Origin: Pseudorhodobacter antarcticus
GTDB lineage: Bacteria > Pseudomonadota > Alphaproteobacteria > Rhodobacterales > Rhodobacteraceae
Assembly: GCA_945860375.1 (NCBI GenBank)
Contig: CAMAQR010000009.1
Coordinates: 1-64,000, forward strand
DNA length: 64,000 nucleotides
Direction of reading: 5' to 3'
In this document: piece by piece, positions 26,273 through 34,314 of the stretch
Layout: every line of letters starts with the position of its first letter
Numbering within the stretch: position 1 is the first letter of the stretch
Notes under the pieces: model-generated
Database searches by the model: none
Told to the model about the DNA's origin: nothing
The model's input: the letters and a program-made list of their open reading frames with translations, nothing else
Position numbers and translations under genes: made by a program

Positions 26273-27115
26273 TCAGACAAGCCCCAACACGGCGATGCCC
26301 GCAAACACCACCGCAGCACCACAGGCTTGCAGCGCGGTCAGCGGTTCACGCAAGAACCGCCACGCCAGCAAAATGGTAACCAAACCAAAGCAGGACGCGG
26401 CAACAGAAGCGAACTCGGGGCGCGCAAAGCCGCCTGCCATGGTGACTGCCAGCATGCCGCCCACATCCAAGGCCCCCATCATCAAAAGCGTCGGCCAGAT
26501 TGCCAAAGCGGGTTTTAGATCAATGCGTTGCGAAACCACCCAGATCAAGACGCCGACAAAGCCCGCACAACGCGCGATCAGGGTAACGGGCAGATCAGCC
26601 GCCCTTCCAGCGGCCTGATGCAGCAACTCAAAACTGACAGCAAAGCCAAGCGCAGCTATGATCGACCAGGTGATCGCTGCACGGCGCGTGCCTTGGGTGG
26701 GGCCGTTTTCGCCCTGCGCCACCACGGCAATGCCCGCCAATACCGCCAGTGATGCCAACCAAACCACCGGACCTGCCTCTTGCCCGCGCGCGACGGCAAA
26801 ACCAACCGACAGCAACGGGAAAGCGCCGCAAATCGGGGCAACCAACCGCACGGGCCCGATGATGAAGGCACGATAGAGCGCATAGACGCCGACGGCGTAA
26901 ACCAGACCGGTCAGGATACAAAATCCCAGTAACCCCGGCGTAAAGTCTTGCCATCCCCCCGAAACGGCGGCCATCGGGGCCAGCAAAATGGCGCCAAACC
27001 CCAGCACAACCAGATAGAGTGCCGCAGCGTCGGTCTGTGCCGCCACGCGTCTGATGGTAAAGTCGTGCAAACCCCACAACACTGCCGCCAAAAGCCCCAA
27101 CATCAGTGATTGCAC
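26273..27115 (-). CDS. DMT-superfamily (EamA) transporter
   Basis: The 280-residue protein has about ten hydrophobic helices in the two-fold EamA arrangement, with LLAAVLWGLHDFTIRR in helix 1, ALYRAFIIGPVRLVAPICGA in the first repeat and LREPLTALQACGAAVVFAGI in the second. Such proteins move amino acids or other metabolites across the inner membrane. It is divergent from tdm across about 96 bases and ends 85 bases before soxB on the same strand, so it may be co-expressed with the sox-type genes. The substrate is not evident. Confidence 0.78.
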   Translation of the reverse strand: MQSLMLGLLAAVLWGLHDFTIRRVAAQTDAAALYLVVLGFGAILLAPMAAVSGGWQDFTPGLLGFCILTGLVYAVGVYALYRAFIIGPVRLVAPICGAFPLLSVGFAVARGQEAGPVVWLASLAVLAGIAVVAQGENGPTQGTRRAAITWSIIAALGFAVSFELLHQAAGRAADLPVTLIARCAGFVGVLIWVVSQRIDLKPALAIWPTLLMMGALDVGGMLAVTMAGGFARPEFASVAASCFGLVTILLAWRFLREPLTALQACGAAVVFAGIAVLGLV

Positions 27116-27211
27116 AGCGTTTCTCCGGTTTGCGAACTCTGTCAGCGTAGCGGCGCAAAACTCTTGCGGAAATCCCCAACCGCGATATTCTTCAAAAGAA
27201 TAAAATTTGCC

Positions 27212-29605
27212 ATGGATGCAAAAAGCGAGGCCCTGATGCTCGATTCATATCCGATTGTTCGCCCCGGCCCACCGCGGCCGAGCCAGATCATCACGCCCGA
27301 ACCCTTGGGCGTGCGTTCGGGGTCAGAGCGGTTTGAGGTTCCCGGGGGTGGCGCTTGGCTGGTTGCACTGGGTGTGGGCGATCGGGTGACGCTGGTGAAC
27401 CGAGAGGGCGGCCAAGGCGTTGAGCTGGTCGCGGCCGATGACAAAGGCCGGGTCGATCCGGGAGTTTTGGGCGTTGTTGGCCATGCGGATGCGGCAGGGC
27501 TGAAAAGGCTGCTGACGGACAGCAAAGCGCCCGGTCTGGCTGGTTTGCGGCTGGGCATCGAACGGCGCGGCATCAACCTTGCAACCGCACGCGCCGTGGC
27601 GTGTTTTGGCGCGGATTCGGCGGCGGGAGATGAGGTCAGCTTCACCGCCACCCGCGACGGCGTGCTGATCATCGCCGCCCCCGGCACCGCGATGCTGCCC
27701 GATGCGCAGGATACTTCGACGCCGATTGGCGTGCGCGTGCAACGCTCGACCTTGGTGGGGATCAGGAAATTCGAACTGGCCGACCCGCTTGCGGCCCCCG
27801 TTTTGGACCTGCGGGTGAAATCAGCGACCGCCGAAAGCTATTTCGTCAAGGCGGGCGACTACATTCAAATCATCGACGTCGATGGTCGGCAATGCACTGA
27901 TTTTCAATGCTTTTCTGCCAGAAAACTGGATAACGGGCTAGAGCAACCCCTGGACGTCACCACCTCGCGCACGCTGATGGGCCACGCCTATCCGATGCCG
28001 GGCCTGCATGCAAAATACTACGATCAGGATTGGCTGCCTCTGATCGAGGTGGTTCAAGACACCATTGGTCGCCATGATGCCTTCGCAATGGCCTGTGCTT
28101 CGAAGTATTATGACGAACTCGGTTACCCCGGCCACATCAACTGTTCAGATAATTTCAACGGTGCATTGACGCGCCATGGGGTAACGGCGCGTCCGGGTTG
28201 GATGGCCGTCAACCTGTTCTTCAACACCGCAATTGACGCGCATGGCGTGCTGATTGCGGATGAGCCGTGGTCGCGCCCCGGCGATTATGTTTTGCTGCGT
28301 GCGCTGACCGATCTGGTTTGCGTCAGTTCCGCCTGCCCGGACGACACCTCGCCCGCGAACGGCTGGTATCTGTCAGACATCCATGTGCGCACCTATGACG
28401 GTGCCGAACCCTTCCAGCGGTCCATCGCCTACCGCCCCACCCCGACATCGGAGCCTGTGATGACCAAAGAGACCGCCTTCCACGCCAAGATCGCCGAGAA
28501 GACCCGCAATCTTGTGGAATATAAAGGCTACTGGCTGCCGCAGACCTATTCCTCGAACGGGGCCATCGAAGAATATTGGGCCTGCCGCGAGAAAGCCGTG
28601 GTGCTGGATCTGTCACCTTTGCGCAAGTTTGAAGTGACGGGACCGGATGCCGAGGCCCTGCTGCACTATTGCCTGACGCGGGATGTGAAGAAGCTGTCGG
28701 TGGGTCAGGTGGTGTATTCGGCGATGTGTTACGAGCATGGCGGGATGATTGATGACGGCACTTTGTTCCGGCTTGGCAAGGATCAGTTCCGCTGGATTGG
28801 TGGCGATTATTACTCTGGCATCTGGCTGCGCGAGCAGGCGGAGAAGCTGGGGTTGAAGGTGATGGTGCGGTCCTCGACCGATCAATTGCACAACCTCGCG
28901 GTACAGGGGCCCAACTCGCGCGAAATCATGCAGCGGATGATCTGGACGGCCCCACATCAGCCGACAATTGCCGAACTTGGGTGGTTCCGCTTCACGGTGG
29001 GCCGTTTGGGCGGGCATGATGGCGCGCCCGTGGTGGTGTCGCGGACGGGGTATACCGGCGAGTTGGGGTTCGAGGTGTTTTGTCACCCCAAAGATGGCGC
29101 TGCGGTTTGGGATGCGGTTTGGGAAAGCGGGGCCGACCTCGGGTTGCGGCCGATGGGGCTGGCGGCGCTTGATATGGTGCGGATTGAGGCCGGGTTGATC
29201 TTTGCGGGCTATGATTTCAGCGATCAGACCGACCCGTTTGAAGCGGGGATCGGGTTTACCGTGCCGCTGAAATCCAAAACCGATGATTTCATCGGGCGCG
29301 AGGCGTTGATCCGGCGCAAGGAAAACCCACGCGAGAAATTTGTGGGCCTTGAGATTGAGGCGGCGGTTGATGTTGGGCATGGCGACGGGATTTACATCGG
29401 CCGGGCCAAGGTTGGGGTGGTGACCTCGGCGGTGCGCTCGCCTTTGCTGGGCAAGAATATCGCCCTCGCCCGCGTTGATCTGGCCCATGCGGCGCTTGGG
29501 ACGGCGGTGGAGATTGGCAAGCTGGATGGCCAACAGAAACGGCTGCCTGCGGTCGTCGCGGCAACCTCGGCCTATGATCCGAAGAAAACCCGACCCCAAT
29601 CTTAG
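27212..29605 (+). CDS. tdm: Trimethylamine N-oxide demethylase (DUF1989 plus GcvT folate domain)
   Basis: The 797-residue fusion has an N-terminal DUF1989 half (to about residue 420) and a C-terminal aminomethyltransferase half (RKFEVTGPDAEALLHYCLTR, VVVSRTGYTGELGFEVFCHP, LAALDMVRIEAGLIFAGYDF). This is the architecture of Tdm, which splits TMAO into dimethylamine and formaldehyde. Cys295, Cys311 and Cys375 have the same 16 and 64 residue spacing as the zinc-binding Cys triad I recall for Methylocella silvestris Tdm. The start at 27212 excludes a frame extension that overlaps the divergent transporter; 27236 is an alternative. It supplies the dimethylamine used by DmmABC. The haemoglobin gene follows after nine bases. 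Confidence 0.87.
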   Translation: MDAKSEALMLDSYPIVRPGPPRPSQIITPEPLGVRSGSERFEVPGGGAWLVALGVGDRVTLVNREGGQGVELVAADDKGRVDPGVLGVVGHADAAGLKRLLTDSKAPGLAGLRLGIERRGINLATARAVACFGADSAAGDEVSFTATRDGVLIIAAPGTAMLPDAQDTSTPIGVRVQRSTLVGIRKFELADPLAAPVLDLRVKSATAESYFVKAGDYIQIIDVDGRQCTDFQCFSARKLDNGLEQPLDVTTSRTLMGHAYPMPGLHAKYYDQDWLPLIEVVQDTIGRHDAFAMACASKYYDELGYPGHINCSDNFNGALTRHGVTARPGWMAVNLFFNTAIDAHGVLIADEPWSRPGDYVLLRALTDLVCVSSACPDDTSPANGWYLSDIHVRTYDGAEPFQRSIAYRPTPTSEPVMTKETAFHAKIAEKTRNLVEYKGYWLPQTYSSNGAIEEYWACREKAVVLDLSPLRKFEVTGPDAEALLHYCLTRDVKKLSVGQVVYSAMCYEHGGMIDDGTLFRLGKDQFRWIGGDYYSGIWLREQAEKLGLKVMVRSSTDQLHNLAVQGPNSREIMQRMIWTAPHQPTIAELGWFRFTVGRLGGHDGAPVVVSRTGYTGELGFEVFCHPKDGAAVWDAVWESGADLGLRPMGLAALDMVRIEAGLIFAGYDFSDQTDPFEAGIGFTVPLKSKTDDFIGREALIRRKENPREKFVGLEIEAAVDVGHGDGIYIGRAKVGVVTSAVRSPLLGKNIALARVDLAHAALGTAVEIGKLDGQQKRLPAVVAATSAYDPKKTRPQS

Positions 29606-29614
29606 GGGGCAGGC

Positions 29615-30016
29615 GTGGCCTCGGTGATCGAGCGGATCGGTGGCGAGGCGGCGGTGCGGGCGCTGGTGGAGCGGTTCTATGATCTGATCGAGACGTTGCC
29701 CGAGGGGCGGCAGATCTTACATCTGCATTTCCGGGGGCACGGGATTGCCCACGTCAGGGCGGCGCAGTTTGAGTTTCTGTGCGGCTTTCTGGGGGGGCGG
29801 CGGGATTACATGGAACGGCCCGGCGCGCTGAGTTTGAAAGAAATGCATGCCCACGTCCCGATCCGCCCCGAGGATGCCGAGGATTGGCTGACCTGTATGG
29901 GGCAGGCTTTGCAGGATAGGGGGGTGGCCGAGCCGGTGCGGGGGCAGGTTTTCGGGGCCTTCGAGCGCGCCGCCCGGGCGCTGGTCAACCGGGAAGCAGG
30001 CTCGGCTGCAGAGTAG
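29615..30016 (+). CDS. Group II truncated haemoglobin
   Basis: The 133-residue globin starts with GTG behind a purine-rich site. RFYDLIETLPE contains the B10 Tyr of group II truncated haemoglobins, LKEMHAHVPI holds the proximal His, and DWLTCMGQAL includes the conserved Trp of helix G. It binds haem and could handle O2, NO or peroxide. It begins nine bases after tdm, so it is probably co-transcribed. A link to the O2-using demethylation step downstream in the pathway is an inference; the neighbouring genes otherwise offer no partner. Confidence 0.82.
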   Translation: MASVIERIGGEAAVRALVERFYDLIETLPEGRQILHLHFRGHGIAHVRAAQFEFLCGFLGGRRDYMERPGALSLKEMHAHVPIRPEDAEDWLTCMGQALQDRGVAEPVRGQVFGAFERAARALVNREAGSAAE

Positions 30017-30017
30017 T

Positions 30018-30031
30018 GTCCACGCGTGGAC
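30018..30031. other. 14-bp perfect palindrome after the haemoglobin gene
   Basis: GTCCACGCGTGGAC starts two bases beyond the haemoglobin stop. No T-run follows, so it is a poor terminator. It could be a protein-binding site or chance. Confidence 0.3.
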
Positions 30032-30436
30032 AAAGGGGTGGGGATAGGGATTTCAAGAGGTTGGGTGGGGGTTGTTGCGACTCCGATGATCTGGCCGCCC
30101 CCCGACTGATTCTCTGTGTCAGGGCGGGTCTGCGCGGATCCACACAGCAGAACGGCCCCGTCTGAGATTGCCACGGTCGAACCCGGCCTGGCGCAGAATG
30201 TGTTTCAGTTCCACGGGGCTGCTGGGGCGGGTCAGGCGGTGCTGCGCAAGAAGCTGCTCCGGGATCAGGTGCTGGCGTTCTTTGGCCAGATGCGGTCTTG
30301 CATCGTCGCGATGAAGGGCTTCGTTGCGCGCAATGGTCCGCGGGGTGACAGCCTGCCACGGCTTGCCCTGAATCTCCCCGGCGGGGTATTTGGGCCAAGC
30401 TGAAATCTGCCACTCAGTGTTGCGGCAACAGAGGTG
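30032..30436. other. Gene-poor stretch of about 400 bases
   Basis: One minus-strand frame (about 30118-30430) stays open and reads like a basic protein with PKYPAGEIQGKPWQAVTP and HLIPEQLLAQHRLTRPSSP. It has no convincing start, no ribosome binding site and no family I recognise. I cannot support it as a gene. It could be the tail of a decayed gene together with the adjacent thermonuclease remnant. Confidence 0.35.
30383..30405 (+). repeat. Dispersed intergenic motif, divergent copy 3
   Basis: GGGGTATTTGGGCCAAGCTG followed by AAA resembles the GGATATTT...CCAAGATGAAA consensus with two differences. Confidence 0.4.
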
Positions 30437-30830
30437 TCAATTGCGCCGGGCTGGGCCCTTATAGGCCACAGCCAGCCCTTCACCCACCATGATCTGCGCC
30501 ATATCCCTGCCGCCGATGGCCCGCCCCACCAGATCGCGGCCGTACTTGTCATAACCCTTGCGAAACATGCCAATTCGGGCCGTTTGACCAGGCCCCGCAG
30601 CCGCAGGGTGGCGCGGTGGCCCCGCTCGGCCTCGGACGCGCATTGGGGGATCGGGTTTCGGGGGCGTCAAAACCCTGTAACCGAGCGGTCAGGCTTTTTG
30701 CACCACACAGCAGTTCCACCGTATCGCCGTCATGGACATATCCGACGCGGCATTGGGTTTCCGCCTGCCCGTGATAGGGCGCAGAGCGATCGGCTATGGC
30801 CTAAATCACCAACACCGTCAGCAGGATACA
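30437..30830 (-). pseudogene. Decayed thermonuclease-family (SNase) gene
   Basis: The minus strand encodes a thermonuclease in pieces. A hydrophobic start (ILLTVLVI) is followed by TAG at 30801-30803, then CRVGYVHDGDTVELLCGAKS and RLQGFDAPETR in one frame, CASEAERGHRATLRLRGLV in a second, and KYGRDLVGRAIGGRDMAQIM with VGEGLAVAYKGPARRN in a third. The order matches the SNase fold, including the DGDT and DAPE motifs. One nonsense codon and two frameshifts make it a pseudogene unless several base-call errors are present. No start codon could be fixed. Confidence 0.75.
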
Positions 30831-30853
30831 GGGGGTCGGTTTGGCAGCTTGCC

Positions 30854-32089
30854 TCACTGGATCACGGGCAATACCGCTGCTTGCGGTTCCGGCCCCTGCC
30901 CCACTGCCAAGGCCTCGGCCTTGATGATCCGCGCGATCTGAGCGACATCATCTGGCGAAAAGGTCAATGGCAGGCGCATGTCGATCAGCCCGGCCAGAAT
31001 GCGGTCGGTCTGCGGCAGGCTTTGCACAGCGGCATAGCGCCAATGGTCATAGCGGCTGGTGAAGGCCACTGGATCATCGGCCCCGAACCATTTCAATTCG
31101 ACCCCGCGCGCCAAGGTCCGGGTCAGGAACGCCCCGACCCGCGCGTGGCTCCACCCCGGTAACAGGAACTGGAACGACGAAGCGGCATAGGTTTCCGCCG
31201 CAGGCCGAGTCACCAGCCGCAGGCCGGGGGTGTCAGCCAAGCCCGCCTCAAGCGTTTGATAAAGCGCCTTCCACCGCGCCACCCGATCCGGCAACAGGGC
31301 CAGCTGCGGGCGCAAGATCGCTGCGCGCAAATTATCCATCCGGCCCGACACGTTGGGCACCTCCAGCCGCACCGCGTCAAACGCCTCGGGCGGAGGGGCC
31401 GCCCGGTGGCGGGCGTAAAGCATGTAAGACCCCGACAGCAGCACCGCGCGCGCCATCACCTGCGGGTCGTCCGAGATCAGAAACCCGCCCTCGCCCGCGT
31501 TGATGTGCTTGTAAGTTTGCATGGAATAGCAGCCAATCAGCCCGTGTCGCCCCGAGGGCACACCGTTCCATGCAGCCCCCATGGTGTGGGCGCAATCTTC
31601 AATGATGGTGACGCCCAGATCAGCGCACAGTGTCACCAGCGCCTCCATATCGCAAAGATGCCCGCGCATGTGCGACAGCATCAACAGCCGCGCCCCGGTG
31701 GCCCGCGCCTTGGCCGCCAGATCGTCAAAATCCAGCACCAGATCGTCGGTCACTTCGACAAAGACCGGCCGCGCACCCACCGCCGCAATCGCCCCCGGCA
31801 CCGGGGCAAGGGTAAAGGCATTGGTCAGCACAGGTTCATCGGCGCGCACCTGCAGCGCCCGCAAGGCACAGCCCAAGGCATAGCCGCCCGAGGCCACGGC
31901 AAGACAATACTGCGCCCCGACCAGCGCTGCAAACTCTTCCTCCAGCAACGCGGTTTCGGCAATCTCACCCGGCGCGGTGTTGTAGCGGTGCAAGCGGCCA
32001 TGGCGCAGGACGGCCATTGCCGCCTCTATCCCCGCTTCGGGGATCGGTTCCTGCTGGGTGAAACTGCCCGCAAATCGCTCAGCCGTCAT
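30854..32089 (-). CDS. DegT/DnrJ/EryC1/StrS-family aminotransferase
   Basis: The 411-residue PLP enzyme has the family's SGGYALGCALRAL cofactor region, IIEDCAHTMGAAWNG with the PLP-ring Asp, and CYSMQTYKHINAGEGGFLIS carrying the Schiff-base Lys. Relatives aminate nucleotide keto-sugars or make aminoshikimate-type precursors. No sugar nucleotide or secondary-metabolite genes lie nearby. Its start overlaps the stop of the upstream MFS exporter gene by four bases (ATGA), so it is cotranslated with it. The real substrate cannot be read from sequence. Confidence 0.82.
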   Translation of the reverse strand: MTAERFAGSFTQQEPIPEAGIEAAMAVLRHGRLHRYNTAPGEIAETALLEEEFAALVGAQYCLAVASGGYALGCALRALQVRADEPVLTNAFTLAPVPGAIAAVGARPVFVEVTDDLVLDFDDLAAKARATGARLLMLSHMRGHLCDMEALVTLCADLGVTIIEDCAHTMGAAWNGVPSGRHGLIGCYSMQTYKHINAGEGGFLISDDPQVMARAVLLSGSYMLYARHRAAPPPEAFDAVRLEVPNVSGRMDNLRAAILRPQLALLPDRVARWKALYQTLEAGLADTPGLRLVTRPAAETYAASSFQFLLPGWSHARVGAFLTRTLARGVELKWFGADDPVAFTSRYDHWRYAAVQSLPQTDRILAGLIDMRLPLTFSPDDVAQIARIIKAEALAVGQGPEPQAAVLPVIQ

Positions 32090-33330
32090 ACTGTCACCTC
32101 TTCGCGTTTCACAAAGATCAAGAACATCACCAAAGCCAAAACCAAGCCTGCCGCGGCAAAGTAATAGGCCACATTGGGCGATTGGAAGGGCGCGTCGGGC
32201 TGCATGAAATAGCCAAAGATCTGGCTGAAAAACACGGTGCCCGCCAACATCGCCATGTTCATCACCGCCGCAATGCCGCCTTGCAGCTCACCTTGGGCGT
32301 TGTCGGGAACGTCTTTTGTCATCATCGCCGTCAGCATCGGGTGGATGAACCCCTCTGGCCCATGCACCACCATCAGCAACACCACCACCCACAACGATCC
32401 CGCCAACCCATAGCCCATCGCCGCAATCGCTGCCGCCACAAGACCGATTAGGGCCACGCGGTGCTCCCCGAACCGCGACACCGCAGGCCCGGTCAGCACA
32501 CCCTGAAACACCGCCATCACCACGCCAAACACCGCCAGCGACAGGCCAACCATGGCCTCGGACCAGCCGAATTTGGCGATGCCCCAGAACGGCCAGATCG
32601 CCGGATAAACCGAAGTGGAAAAGAAGAACACGAACAAGACCGCGCACATCGGCAGCACGCCTTTGTATTGCCGGAACACCTTGAAGGCACCAAAGGGGTT
32701 TGACCGCCGCCAACTGAACGCGCGCCGCTTTTCGGGCGGCAAAGTTTCGGGCAACACATACCAGCCGTAGATCAGGTTTGCCCCCGATACGGCGGCGGCC
32801 ACAAAGAACGGCACCCGTGGGCCAAACTCGCCCAGCAACCCGCCGATCGCTGGCCCCAGCACAAAGCCTGCGCCAAAGGCCGCGCCCATCAAGCCGAACG
32901 CCTTCGCGCGGTCCTCGGGTGCCGTGATGTCGGTCAGATAGGCGTTGGCGATGATCCAGCTGGACCCGCAGAACCCTGCTATCGCGCGGCCGACGAACAG
33001 CCACAGCAGTGTTGGCGCAAAGGCTTGTAATATATAGTCGATCCCCAGCCCCGCAATTGCCAGCAGCAACAGGGGGCGGCGACCAAAGCGATCTGACAGG
33101 TTGCCCATCAAAGGGCCAAAGGCAAATTGCGCCACAGAGAACGCGAAGAACATCCAGCCGCCGATGATCGACGCATCGGCCAGACTGACCTGCCCCACCT
33201 CTTCAATCAACGCAGGCAGCACCGGGATGATCAGGCCAAAGCCGACCATATCAAGCAGCACGGTCAACAACACAAATGTCACCGCATGGCGCGAAACGGG
33301 TTTGATCGGGGATAAGGCAACGTTTTCCAT
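32086..33330 (-). CDS. MFS transporter, TetA-like (drug:H+ antiporter type)
   Basis: The 414-residue protein has about 12 transmembrane helices. MGNLSDRFGRRPLLLLAIAG is the classic MFS motif A in the loop between helices 2 and 3, and GAAFGAGFVLGPAIGGLLGE is motif C of drug:proton antiporters. A TetA-like efflux role is inferred. The ATG at 33330 removes a short unsupported extension; its ribosome binding site is weak. It is the first gene of a two-gene unit with the DegT-type aminotransferase, which suggests export of an aminated compound. Confidence 0.8.
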   Translation of the reverse strand: MENVALSPIKPVSRHAVTFVLLTVLLDMVGFGLIIPVLPALIEEVGQVSLADASIIGGWMFFAFSVAQFAFGPLMGNLSDRFGRRPLLLLAIAGLGIDYILQAFAPTLLWLFVGRAIAGFCGSSWIIANAYLTDITAPEDRAKAFGLMGAAFGAGFVLGPAIGGLLGEFGPRVPFFVAAAVSGANLIYGWYVLPETLPPEKRRAFSWRRSNPFGAFKVFRQYKGVLPMCAVLFVFFFSTSVYPAIWPFWGIAKFGWSEAMVGLSLAVFGVVMAVFQGVLTGPAVSRFGEHRVALIGLVAAAIAAMGYGLAGSLWVVVLLMVVHGPEGFIHPMLTAMMTKDVPDNAQGELQGGIAAVMNMAMLAGTVFFSQIFGYFMQPDAPFQSPNVAYYFAAAGLVLALVMFLIFVKREEVTV

Positions 33331-33565
33331 GCGGCGAAAACTAGGGGCAGAGTGGGGAACTGTCAAACAGCGGGAAGATTTGGAGACGCCCGCCCGTTTC
33401 CTTGAAATGCAGCCGAAATTTGCGCCCCTTCGCGCAAATACCAGACGAAGTTGGACGCGCCCGCTCCAGCTTCCAATGACAGCTGGTCAGCGTCACACGC
33501 CTTGGCCCGCATAGATCGGGCCGGGCACGGGTATAATCCGCCCGGACACGTTTGAGGTGGCCACC

Positions 33566-34231
33566 TTAGCCGAGGAAGCGCCGCACCAGCGCTGGCAAAT
33601 CATCGAAGTGATCCAGCAACGCTTCGGGCTGCAATCGCGCCACAGCCGCCCCTTCGGGGCCAAACGTCACCAAAGCCACCGGCACCCCCACCGCCAACCC
33701 TGTCAGCCGGTCGGTTTCGGTATCGCCAATCAACATCGACCGCGCCACCGCGCCACCCGCGCGCGCCACCGCCGCGAGGTAGGGCGCAGGATCGGGCTTG
33801 CGGGTGGGCAAAGTGTCGGCCCCGATCAGCGCGCCGAACAGATCGGTGATGCCAAGACGGCGTACCAGTTCCACCGCCAGTCCTTCGGGCTTGTTGGTGC
33901 AGATGGCTGTGGCATAGCCCGCCGCCCGCAATGCCTCCACTGCCGCCACGGCACCCGGATAAAGCCGGGTGTGGGTGTCGATGCCATCGGCATAGGCCGC
34001 CAAAAGGCGGGGATATTCGCGTGCGATATCGTCCTCGGTATAGCTGACCCCCAGCCGGTCAAACCCCACCCGCAACATGGCCCGCCCACCGTGGAAAGCG
34101 ACCAGCGTGTCGCGGGCGTCCAGCACGGCACCGTAACCCAACTGGGCAAAACAGCCATTCGCCGCCGCCAGCAGGTCAGCCGACGTGTCCGCCAGCGTGC
34201 CATCCAGATCAAAAACCACCGTTTGCATCAT
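33566..34231 (-). CDS. gph: HAD-family phosphatase, phosphoglycolate phosphatase-like
   Basis: The 221-residue protein has HAD motif I (VVFDLDGTLADTS), a cap helix region, motif II within AICTNKPEGLA and motif IV in MLIGDTETDR. This is the Gph pattern, which removes 2-phosphoglycolate arising from DNA repair or RuBisCO side reactions. The MM start at 34231 has AAGG upstream. It is divergent from glmU across 83 bases, an arrangement common in Rhodobacterales. Other HAD substrates are possible. Confidence 0.82.
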   Translation of the reverse strand: MMQTVVFDLDGTLADTSADLLAAANGCFAQLGYGAVLDARDTLVAFHGGRAMLRVGFDRLGVSYTEDDIAREYPRLLAAYADGIDTHTRLYPGAVAAVEALRAAGYATAICTNKPEGLAVELVRRLGITDLFGALIGADTLPTRKPDPAPYLAAVARAGGAVARSMLIGDTETDRLTGLAVGVPVALVTFGPEGAAVARLQPEALLDHFDDLPALVRRFLG

Positions 34232-34314
34232 CTGAAACCTTGCGTGATAACACAGCCCCTTGCGAGCCAGCCATTCCCGGTTAAAACGGGCGCATTGCAA
34301 AAGGAAGGGGTTCT

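Noticed and set aside
30118..30430. Open minus-strand frame of about 100 codons next to the thermonuclease remnant
   Set aside because: There is no start codon with a ribosome binding site and no recognisable domain, so I left it as unassigned sequence.
33555..33566. 12-bp palindrome AGGTGGCCACCT downstream of gph as a terminator
   Set aside because: It has no loop or T-run, and its length is within what chance gives in GC-rich DNA.
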